Source: DAIPHL01 sp036771375
GTDB lineage: Bacteria > Synergistota > Synergistia > Synergistales > Synergistaceae
Direction of reading: 5' to 3'
Assembly (NCBI GenBank): GCA_036771375.1
Contig: DAIPHL010000063.1
Span: forward strand, 1-11,959
DNA: 11,959 nt
Part shown: positions 1-5,770 of the stretch, piece by piece
Layout of the letters: each line of letters begins with the position of its first letter
Numbering within the stretch: position 1 is the stretch's first letter
Notes under the pieces: generated by a model
The model's input: only the letters and a program-made list of their open reading frames with translations
What the model was told of the DNA's origin: nothing
The model's database searches: none
Position numbers and translations under genes: made by a program

Positions 1-642
1 GGTCGGCGAAAGGGCATCCCGTTCGTGCAGGCCGAGCTTTTCGCGTAGGCGAAGCACGTCGCCTCGTTCGACCTTCGACGCGTCGTACAGGGAGAAATCG
101 AGCCCGATGCCCGGCATGAACGAAAGGCGCTCCTCGGGGACGATCCGGTGGCGCAACGCCGCTTCTTGATCCTCGCGGTTGATCACCACGAGACGGTCCG
201 TCCATCTCCCCGCCGCCTGTTCCAGTGTCCTGAAGACGGTGTTTCGAAGTTCCTGTCCACCTCGGTGAAAGTGAAATCCGTGTGCGGTGTAGACGACTTT
301 CGGCCCTCCGGGGGGGCGGTTTCGCAGGGCGTATCGCGTCACGAACGCGGCCACCGGCGTATGTACGTGTACGATGTCGTAACCTCCGCGGCGGACGGCT
401 TCCCTCACGTGTTTCGGGGTGTCCCCGAAGTTCCGTGGCGCGAGTGGGTTGCGGCTCCAGTCTACGTCGATCACGCTGTCGAAGTGTTCCGTCAGGGCGG
501 CCTCGGAGGAAGAGCCGGCCGCCATCGCGTCGACGGTCCAGCCGGCGCCTCTGAAGTGGTCCGCGTATGGGAGAAGAAAGGCGCGGAGCGTCACCGGAAC
601 CGTCGTCGCGATCAGAAGTCTTTTAGCCGTGGACATGGGCAT
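1..642 (-). CDS. GT4 glycosyltransferase, PglA/CapM-like (3' end cut by window edge)
   Basis: Probably transfers a sugar from a nucleotide donor to a lipid-linked sugar at the cytoplasmic face of the inner membrane, after the PglC-like step. The 214 visible codons cover the N-terminal acceptor-side Rossmann domain of a GT-B fold. Seen: DIVHVHTP at about residues 89-96, YTAHGFHFHRG at 118-128 (a strong signature of CapM/EpsD/PglA-type GT4 enzymes) and ERLSFMPGIGLD at 171-182, which leads into the missing donor-binding half. The ATG at 642 is chosen because GGAG lies 5 nt upstream; a second in-frame ATG at 636 is less well placed. It starts 18 nt after the acetyltransferase stop, so it is likely in the same operon. 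The C-terminal domain with the nucleotide-sugar E-x7-E motif lies outside the window. Family is secure; donor and acceptor are inferred from neighbours. Confidence 0.88.
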   Translation of the reverse strand, partial: MPMSTAKRLLIATTVPVTLRAFLLPYADHFRGAGWTVDAMAAGSSSEAALTEHFDSVIDVDWSRNPLAPRNFGDTPKHVREAVRRGGYDIVHVHTPVAAFVTRYALRNRPPGGPKVVYTAHGFHFHRGGQELRNTVFRTLEQAAGRWTDRLVVINREDQEAALRHRIVPEERLSFMPGIGLDFSLYDASKVERGDVLRLREKLGLHERDALSPT

Positions 643-660
643 TTCGTCTCCGGTTTCCGC

Positions 661-1335
661 TCATCGGCGTTCGCAAGTCCTCGCCGGATTGCCGAGAACG
701 GTCGATCCATCCGGGACGTCACGCAGCACTACGCTCCCCATCCCGATCACACAGTCGGAGCCCACGCGAATTTCCTGCCGAAGAGAGCTGTGCACGCCGA
801 GGAGCGTTCGCTCCCCGATCGTGATATTGCCCGAAACCGCGACCTGTGGCATGATCGACGAGAAGGAGCCGATCGTGACATCGTGTCCGACGGTGGCGGA
901 GTCGTTGAGCAGAACGCCGTTGCCGATCGTGACGTTGACGCTGACGTGCACGCCCGCCGCGATGACGACACCCTCTCCGATGGAGAGATATTCGCGGAGG
1001 ATGGCCGTGGGGTGAATGACGTTCGGAAAGAAGATCAGAGGATTTTGGCGGAGTCGTCCGTACACGCGCTCCTTTGCCGCCGAGTCGGAAAACCCGAAGA
1101 CCACGGAGAGCGGTTCCGTAACGGTGTCGAGGTAATCGAGCCCGCCCAGCACCGTCGCTTCGTTGCGTACGGTGCCCGGCTCGACCCCGTCGTCGAGAAA
1201 ACCGAGCACCTGTGCGCCGGATTTCGCGAGCGTCAGGCGGACCATCTGCAGCACCTCGCGACCGAGGCCTCCCGCTCCGTAGACGACGATCCTTCGGCGT
1301 TCGTCGCTCTCCTCAGCTGTCCTTTTCACGTTCAT
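661..1335 (-). CDS. PglD/NeuD-type sugar acetyltransferase (left-handed beta-helix)
   Basis: Likely N-acetylates the 4-amino group made by the PglE-like aminotransferase, using acetyl-CoA. The 224-residue length fits the PglD/NeuD family. The N-terminal nucleotide-sugar-binding domain opens with VVYGAGGLGREVL (about 17-29), a Rossmann-like glycine loop. From about residue 105 there are hexapeptide repeats (for example IGEGVVIAAGVHVSVNVTIG) forming the beta-helix. NDSATVGHDVTIG places H151 as the general base, as in PglD, and the C-terminal VLGNPA loop is the usual acetyl-CoA site. The ATG at 1335 overlaps the end of the sugar transferase gene by 23 nt. GAGG sits only 3 nt before it, so the in-frame GTG at 1329 (9 nt spacing) is a real alternative start. 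The frame stays open upstream to 1464, but those codons lie inside the previous gene and do not look like this family. Confidence 0.88.
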   Translation of the reverse strand: MNVKRTAEESDERRRIVVYGAGGLGREVLQMVRLTLAKSGAQVLGFLDDGVEPGTVRNEATVLGGLDYLDTVTEPLSVVFGFSDSAAKERVYGRLRQNPLIFFPNVIHPTAILREYLSIGEGVVIAAGVHVSVNVTIGNGVLLNDSATVGHDVTIGSFSSIMPQVAVSGNITIGERTLLGVHSSLRQEIRVGSDCVIGMGSVVLRDVPDGSTVLGNPARTCERR

Positions 1336-1951
1336 CGACCTCGTTTCCGGTGAATCGCGGCATCGTCGCCTCGCCCGACGCGGAGATCCCTTCCCGCCCG
1401 GCGGCTTTGGCGATCGTGAGAAGGAGGATTTTCCCGTCGAGCAGCAGGCTCCGGTTGTCGACATACCATACGTCCAGCTCGAACTTTCGAGGCCAGGAGA
1501 TGGCGTTTCGGCCGTTTACCTGAGCCCAGCCGGTCACGCCCGGAGGGACTTCGAGGCGCCGTCTCTGCCTGTCGTCGTACAATGGTACGTATTCGAGCAG
1601 CAGAGGTCTCGGTCCGACGAAGCTCATCTCTTTGCGCAGGATGTTCCAGAGCTGTGGCAGCTCGTCCAGGCTCGTCGAGCGCAGCCAACGGCCGAACGGA
1701 GTCAGGCGTTTTTCGTCGGGCAGCGGCTCGCCCTCTTTGTCTCGCTCGTCGGTCATGGTTCTGTACTTGTAGAGGGTGAAGGGCTTTCCACCCTCGCCCG
1801 CCCGTACCTGGGAGAAGATCGCGGGAGGGCCCATCTCGCGCCGGATTCGAAGGGCGATCCAGAGCATGAGCGGGGAGAGAAAAACGAGGCCAAGAAGGCT
1901 TCCCGCGATGTCAAACAGCCTCTTTACAAATCGGTAGAGCATTTCCTTCAC
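1313..1951 (-). CDS. PglC-type small monotopic phosphoglycosyl transferase
   Basis: Initiating membrane enzyme: transfers a sugar 1-phosphate from a UDP-sugar to undecaprenyl phosphate. At 212 residues it is the minimal PglC-sized form without the extra transmembrane helices of WbaP-type enzymes. Seen: KRLFD at 10-14, then a hydrophobic stretch to about 35 with a Ser-Pro break (S26-P27) typical of the re-entrant membrane helix; YKYRTM at 61-66; the catalytic Asp-Glu pair in SLDELPQLWNI (D96-E97); VGPRPLL at 112-118; PPGVTGWAQVNGRN at 136-149. The start is a GTG whose bases overlap the TGA of the aminotransferase gene by 4 nt, indicating translational coupling. An ATG three codons later (1942) has AAGGAA close by and could be used instead. 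With PglD- and PglE-like neighbours, a diacetamido-dideoxy sugar (bacillosamine type) is the likely substrate. Confidence 0.92.
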   Translation of the reverse strand: MKEMLYRFVKRLFDIAGSLLGLVFLSPLMLWIALRIRREMGPPAIFSQVRAGEGGKPFTLYKYRTMTDERDKEGEPLPDEKRLTPFGRWLRSTSLDELPQLWNILRKEMSFVGPRPLLLEYVPLYDDRQRRRLEVPPGVTGWAQVNGRNAISWPRKFELDVWYVDNRSLLLDGKILLLTIAKAAGREGISASGEATMPRFTGNEVDEREKDS

Positions 1952-3114
1952 GGACGGTTTTTTCGTTCAAACAGGGAGAGAACGGTCTCCATTACCCTCT
2001 CCTGGTCCTCGGGGGCAAGGTTGGAGCCGGATGGCAGACACAGCCCGTTCGCGAAAAGAGCTCCGCTGACGTCCTCCGTCTCGGCATGGCGGTAGTAGGC
2101 GACGCCCTCGAAGACGGGTTGAAGATGCATCGGTTTCCAGACGGGACGGGACTCGATGTTGTGCTCTGCGAGCGCCTCCATGATTTCGGTCGCGCTCGTG
2201 CCGCTCTCCTCGGGCGAGACCGTCATCGCGGTGAGCCAGCGGTTGGATGCGCTCCACTCCGGCTCCGGCATGAATGTCACGCCGGGGAGGTGTCCCAGGG
2301 TTCGGCGATATCTCGCGAAGACAGCGCGCCGCTCCCGCACCCTGCGATCGAGCAGCTTGAGCTGCGCGCGTCCGATTCCCGCGAGGACGTTGCTCATTCT
2401 GAAGTTGTAGCCGAGTTCGGAGTGTTGATACCATGGCGCCCTGTCGCGCGCCTGTGTCGAGAGAAAGCGCGCCCGCTCGATCATCTCTCCGTCGTCGGAG
2501 AGCAGCATTCCCCCGCCCGAGGTCGTGATGATCTTGTTGCCGTTGAACGAATAGTAGGCGAGCTTGCCGAACGAGCCTGTCTGTCTGCCTCGGTAGGTCG
2601 CTCCCATCGATTCGGCGGCGTCCTCCAGCACGGGAACGTGATATTTGTCGCAGAGAGGCAGGAGCGAATCCATGTCGCAGGACTGTCCGTAAAGATTGAC
2701 GATCACGACCAGCTTCGGCAGCCTGCCCTGTTTTTCGGCGTCCTCGAACGCCCTTGCGAGCGCCTTGGGGGACATGTTCCAGGAGGCGTTCTCCGAGTCG
2801 ACGAGAAGCGCCGTCGCGCCGGTCTGTACCAGGGGCGCGAGGGAGGCCACGAACGTCAGCGAGGAGCAGAAGAACAGATCGCCCGGTCCAAGCTCGACGA
2901 GCCTCGCGGCAAGAGCGGCCGCGGCGGTCCCGGAGGAGAGGGCGAGCGCGTGTCCGACCCCGGCGAATTCGGCGCACTCCCGTTCGAAGGCGTCGACGTG
3001 GGGACCCAGCGGAGCGATCCAGTTGCTTTCGAACGCCTCTTTGACAAAATCAATCTCCTCTCCTCCCATGTGAGGGGAGGAGAGAAAGATGCGTCTCTTC
3101 GGTTCGTGGGTCAT
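1948..3114 (-). CDS. PglE-type DegT/DnrJ/EryC1 PLP-dependent sugar aminotransferase
   Basis: Predicted to aminate C4 of a UDP-4-keto-6-deoxy-GlcNAc-type sugar with glutamate as amino donor. The 388-residue protein has the complete fold-type I layout. Seen: RIFLSSPHMGGEE near the N terminus and NWIAPLGPHVDAFE at 31-44, both characteristic of the PglE branch; ALSSGTAA at 58-65 for phosphate binding; EDAAESMGA at 164-172 with D165 facing the pyridine nitrogen; SFNGNKIITTSGGGM at 189-203 with K194 as the Schiff-base lysine. The ATG start has only a weak AAGAG-like site upstream. It lies 19 nt after the stress-protein stop and overlaps the sugar transferase start by 4 nt. The 4,6-dehydratase partner (PglF) is not in this window. 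A perfect 10-bp inverted repeat lies at codons 11-19. Confidence 0.93.
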   Translation of the reverse strand: MTHEPKRRIFLSSPHMGGEEIDFVKEAFESNWIAPLGPHVDAFERECAEFAGVGHALALSSGTAAAALAARLVELGPGDLFFCSSLTFVASLAPLVQTGATALLVDSENASWNMSPKALARAFEDAEKQGRLPKLVVIVNLYGQSCDMDSLLPLCDKYHVPVLEDAAESMGATYRGRQTGSFGKLAYYSFNGNKIITTSGGGMLLSDDGEMIERARFLSTQARDRAPWYQHSELGYNFRMSNVLAGIGRAQLKLLDRRVRERRAVFARYRRTLGHLPGVTFMPEPEWSASNRWLTAMTVSPEESGTSATEIMEALAEHNIESRPVWKPMHLQPVFEGVAYYRHAETEDVSGALFANGLCLPSGSNLAPEDQERVMETVLSLFERKNRP

Positions 3115-3133
3115 TCGTCTCTTGCGATGTCGC

Positions 3134-3595
3134 CTACGCCTTTGCCCTGTCCGGCCTGTAGATGAGGACGGAGCACGGCGCGTAACGGGTGACCTTGTTC
3201 GCGGTGCTCCCCACGAGGAGCGCCTCGATGGCGCTGTATCCCCTGTAGCCGAGGATGATCAGGTCGTAGCCGTTCTCCTTCGCGTACTCTATGATGCACT
3301 GTGCGGGATCGCCTATTTCCACGACGGTATTGCACTTGATGTCCTCGTTCTTGTCCTTCTCCTCCGAGACGTAGTACTCGAGCTTTTTCTTCGCGGTGTT
3401 TTTGAGGTCCTCCAGGTTGGAGTCGAGAATGACCGGGATGGCGGGTGCGTAACTGTTGAAAACGATGTTCGGTTCAGGGACGACGTGAAAGAACGTCACC
3501 TCGCCGCCGAAGCGTTTCGCCACGTCGTAGCCGTAGGCCGTGACCTTCTTGCCCATCTTGCTGAAGTCCATCGCCACCAGAATCTTGTACCCCAT
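3134..3595 (-). CDS. Universal stress protein (UspA family, ATP-binding type)
   Basis: Small cytoplasmic UspA-fold protein of 153 residues, the usual single-domain length. The N terminus YKILVAMDFS is the first beta strand with the conserved Asp (D10). Near the C terminus GYRGYSAIEALLVGST gives the exact G-x2-G-x9-G-S/T nucleotide-binding signature (G116, G119, G129, S130) of the ATP-binding, MJ0577-like class. The ATG at 3595 is preferred because a G-rich ribosome site (AGGGGGGG) ends 7 nt upstream; the frame is open 20 codons further to 3655, but that segment overlaps the candidate promoter. The gene is first in the minus-strand run and lies only 19 nt before the PglE-like gene, so it may share its promoter. 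Its role next to glycan genes is unknown. Confidence 0.93.
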   Translation of the reverse strand: MGYKILVAMDFSKMGKKVTAYGYDVAKRFGGEVTFFHVVPEPNIVFNSYAPAIPVILDSNLEDLKNTAKKKLEYYVSEEKDKNEDIKCNTVVEIGDPAQCIIEYAKENGYDLIILGYRGYSAIEALLVGSTANKVTRYAPCSVLIYRPDRAKA

Positions 3596-3602
3596 CTTTG
3601 TT

Positions 3603-3610
3603 CCCCCCCT
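3603..3610 (-). promoter_or_regulatory. Ribosome binding site of the universal stress protein gene
   Basis: On the minus strand AGGGGGGG lies 7 nt before the ATG at 3595. It decides this start over the upstream ATGs of the same open frame. It is a homopolymeric G tract rather than a perfect AGGAGG. Confidence 0.6.
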
Positions 3611-3625
3611 GTTTTTCGATATCCG

Positions 3626-3655
3626 TAAACATGCGTCGAGCGATTTCATCGTCAA
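3626..3655 (-). promoter_or_regulatory. Candidate sigma-70 promoter for the stress-protein/glycan operon
   Basis: On the minus strand TTGACG (3655-3650), an 18-nt spacer and TGTTTA (3631-3626) make a fair -35/-10 pair. Transcription would start near 3619, giving a leader of about 24 nt that contains the ribosome site. The -35 is strong and the -10 is weak. It is the best pair I can see in the 3596-3720 stretch, but it is inferred by eye only. Confidence 0.35.
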
Positions 3656-3740
3656 GATGATTCTAGCACGGTCTTTACTTTTATGAGAGCGCTTTTTTTA
3701 CCGATCGTCGTCTTTTTATGGCGTTATGGCGCTCATTATG

Positions 3741-3749
3741 TGCTATAGT
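3741..3749 (+). promoter_or_regulatory. Extended -10 promoter for the membrane-anchored protein gene
   Basis: TGCTATAGT is an extended -10 element (TGn plus TATAGT, five of six consensus bases). No convincing -35 lies 16-18 nt upstream, which extended -10 promoters tolerate. Transcription would begin near 3756, so the in-frame ATG at 3718 could not be the start, in favour of the ATG at 3817. The leader would then be about 60 nt. The surrounding 3596-3816 divergent region is AT-rich compared with the rest of the window. Confidence 0.45.
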
Positions 3750-3816
3750 AAAAACTCTTTGGCAGAGGAACGGATCTTCGAATCGTCGACGCGTATTTAA
3801 TGACAGTCAAAGGCAG

Positions 3817-4911
3817 ATGATATCGTTGAAGGTGGCGTGGTGTTCTTTGTCGGGTTTGTTCCGCCGCAAGGGTCTTTCGGGCGGTCTCGTGGTTTTCCTC
3901 TCTCTCTTTCTGATCGGGATGGCACTGGTCTTTACGGGCGAATGTTCGATCTACAAGACGGAGGCCCCCGATCTTCTCATGTTCACCATACGGATTCCGA
4001 TGACCCCGGGAGAACAGGTGCTGGTCGTCTTTCCGGACGGAACGGCGATGGAGATGGGGAAGGTCCGGTCGATCCCGATCAAGAGCAAGTACCCCGGTTT
4101 TACCGCCAGCAAGTATGGGATCGGAGGGCAGGTCATCGCGACCGCGAGCAACGCCCATCACCTGCAGATCTCCGCGGAGAACGGAGCCGGCAGGACGTTG
4201 AGCCTGATTCCCTCCCAGACGTTCGTCGCCGCTCCGGGCTTCGGGACGTCGTTCGTCGTCGAGGGAGTCGGGGGCTCGGGCCTCTGGGGGAAATACGCTC
4301 CCTTCGTCGGCAGTCCGGTCTATATCATAAACCAGGCGGGGATGCCCGTGCTCTTCAACGACATCGGGATGCTGCAGTTCGCACAGGCCGTCGAAATACG
4401 GGTTTACAGGCCGGAGGAACGCATCGACTATATCGAGATAGAGAACAGGGCCGGAGGACGTGCCTGGTACCACGACGCCGGCGGAGATCACGATTTCGCC
4501 GTGGTGGAAAGAGGAGTCAAGGGCACCGGGCGCTTCGAGGGTTCTCTCTATCAGGGTGTGGGGCTCGTCCGGGCCAACCATCCCGGCGTGATATGCGTCA
4601 GCAGCACGAGCAAATCGGATATCGGCGGTTTTCAGATCGTTCCGATCAATCATACCTATTCCAAGGAGATGCAGAAATCTCGGCATATGGTCCAGTACAT
4701 CGTCTTGAGAGGGGTGGGTTTCGAGGACCTGACGGGCCGTCCTCCGTTTTTCAGAAACTATATTCGTCCGGGGGATCAGAACGACGCGGACTCGGAGGTC
4801 GGGCGCGTAATCGTGAAGGTCGAGGGAGAGTGGCGGGAGTTTCCGGAGGTCTCCGGTCTTACGGAAGATTCGCTCTCCATCGTCGAGGCGTTTCGAATCT
4901 TTCTCCATTGA
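3817..4911 (+). CDS. Unrecognised membrane-anchored or exported protein
   Basis: I do not recognise this 364-residue protein. A short basic N terminus with RRK at 16-18 precedes a hydrophobic stretch of about 20 residues (about 20-40), giving a signal peptide or signal anchor. The following EC (C43) does not form a normal lipobox, so a lipoprotein is unlikely. The remainder, about 320 residues, is soluble, rich in Gly, Val and aromatic residues, with short hydrophobic strands that suggest a beta-rich extracytoplasmic domain. Notable pieces are GGSGLWGKYAPFVG and AWYHDAGGDHD in the middle, and PPFFRNYIRPGDQ near the end. The ATG at 3817 lies downstream of the candidate promoter and keeps the hydrophobic segment near the N terminus; its ribosome site (AAAGG) is weak. 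The cobO-like gene follows after 61 nt on the same strand, so co-transcription is possible. Confidence 0.75.
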   Translation: MISLKVAWCSLSGLFRRKGLSGGLVVFLSLFLIGMALVFTGECSIYKTEAPDLLMFTIRIPMTPGEQVLVVFPDGTAMEMGKVRSIPIKSKYPGFTASKYGIGGQVIATASNAHHLQISAENGAGRTLSLIPSQTFVAAPGFGTSFVVEGVGGSGLWGKYAPFVGSPVYIINQAGMPVLFNDIGMLQFAQAVEIRVYRPEERIDYIEIENRAGGRAWYHDAGGDHDFAVVERGVKGTGRFEGSLYQGVGLVRANHPGVICVSSTSKSDIGGFQIVPINHTYSKEMQKSRHMVQYIVLRGVGFEDLTGRPPFFRNYIRPGDQNDADSEVGRVIVKVEGEWREFPEVSGLTEDSLSIVEAFRIFLH

Positions 4912-4972
4912 GCCGGCGTACGCCCGTTCGGTGGGAGAAGCGTGTCATTTGCGAGAGAGGAGTGTTCGACTC

Positions 4973-5536
4973 ATGACCGACTCGTCTTCTTACGACAACA
5001 TGAGGGACGAATTCAAACGGGGTTACGTACAGGTGTATACGGGAAACGGGAAGGGAAAGACCACGGCGGCCATCGGGCTTACTGTCAGGGCTTTGGGTGC
5101 GGGGTTTCGGGTTTTTTTCGCCCAGTTCATCAAGGGCGGCCGGTACAGCGAGGTCGATATGCTCGAGAAGATCGCCGCGACCGGCGCGCTCGTGCACAAG
5201 CAGTACGGGAAGGGCTGCTTCATCGTGCGGGAGGCGATGGAGGAGGACAGAAAAGCCGCAAAAGAGGGACTCGCCGAGATTAGGGAGGCCATGCGAAGCG
5301 GAGATTTTCAGTTGATCGTCATGGACGAGGCCAACGTTGCGGCGAAGCTCGGTCTGATCGAGACGGCGGATCTGATCGGGCTGATCGACGAGAAACCCCC
5401 CATGGTCGAGTTGGTCATGACCGGCAGAGGGGCTTCGGACGAGCTGATCGAGCGCGCCGACCTGGTGACCGAGATGAAGGAGATCAAGCACTATTACCAG
5501 AAGGGCGTCAACGCCCGACGCGGCATCGAAAGCTGA
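4973..5536 (+). CDS. cobO: Corrinoid adenosyltransferase, CobO/BtuR (CobA) type
   Basis: Transfers the 5'-deoxyadenosyl group of ATP to cob(I)yrinic acid a,c-diamide or cob(I)alamin, in the cytoplasm, in coenzyme B12 synthesis or salvage. The 187-residue length fits the family. Seen: VYTGNGKGKTTAAIGL at 21-36, the family's P-loop; an FAQFIKGG segment at 49-56 after the first helix; LIVMDEAN at 114-121 as the Walker B region; TGRGA at 150-154; and the C-terminal signature ADLVTEMKEIKHYYQKGV followed by ARRGIE. All key residues look intact, in contrast with the CbiA homologue 2 kb downstream. The ATG at 4973 is supported by AGGAG 10 nt upstream; the frame is open upstream to 4931 without a better site. 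The gene ends in a convergent gap with no clear terminator. Confidence 0.95.
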   Translation: MTDSSSYDNMRDEFKRGYVQVYTGNGKGKTTAAIGLTVRALGAGFRVFFAQFIKGGRYSEVDMLEKIAATGALVHKQYGKGCFIVREAMEEDRKAAKEGLAEIREAMRSGDFQLIVMDEANVAAKLGLIETADLIGLIDEKPPMVELVMTGRGASDELIERADLVTEMKEIKHYYQKGVNARRGIES

Positions 5537-5770
5537 AGGACCGCATAAGAACGAACCGCGACGAATAACGGAGCTTCACCCGTCCGACGCGAGGACGCAA
5601 AATTCAGGGCGATGCCGCGCGCCGTCCGTGAAACTTTGCAGGCTGGACAGGGGAGGCGCCTCCATCGTGCGGTTTGGGTCTTCGTCGTCGGACGGGACAA
5701 CCCTCGAAAAGCTTTCTCGATCCGACCCGCGGCGCCTTTTCACGTAAGCTCCCCGTCGCTTTTTGAATCG
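5537..5770. other. Convergent intergenic region without a recognised gene
   Basis: This 234-nt gap lies between the ends of cobO and the PEP/pyruvate-binding gene. It holds a perfect 12-bp palindrome, GGAGGCGCCTCC at 5652-5663, and a nested inverted structure: outer arms GTCGGA (5687-5692) and TCCGAC (5721-5726) around an inner imperfect palindrome at 5704-5720. Neither has a following T tract in either direction, so I do not call a factor-independent terminator. I see no tRNA or convincing short gene here. Confidence 0.4.

Noticed and set aside
148..1353. Long plus-strand open frame (401 codons) across the glycosyltransferase and acetyltransferase genes
   Set aside because: Antisense to two clear protein families. 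Its translation is rich in Arg, His and Val with no domain, typical of a GC-driven shadow.
3697..3717. T-rich tracts near AGCGCT as a factor-independent terminator
   Set aside because: The stem would be only 6 bp without a loop, and no gene ends just before it on either strand.
3718..3816. Upstream ATG extending the anchored protein by 33 residues
   Set aside because: It lies before the candidate extended -10 element and would move the hydrophobic anchor away from the N terminus.
3596..3816. Possible riboswitch or small RNA in the divergent region, considered because cobO is nearby
   Set aside because: No cobalamin-box-like conserved element or stable extended structure is visible, and the leader after the predicted start is only about 60 nt.
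5494..5700. Minus-strand 68-codon frame overlapping the end of cobO
   Set aside because: It overlaps a certain gene, has no supporting ribosome site and has a low-complexity basic translation.
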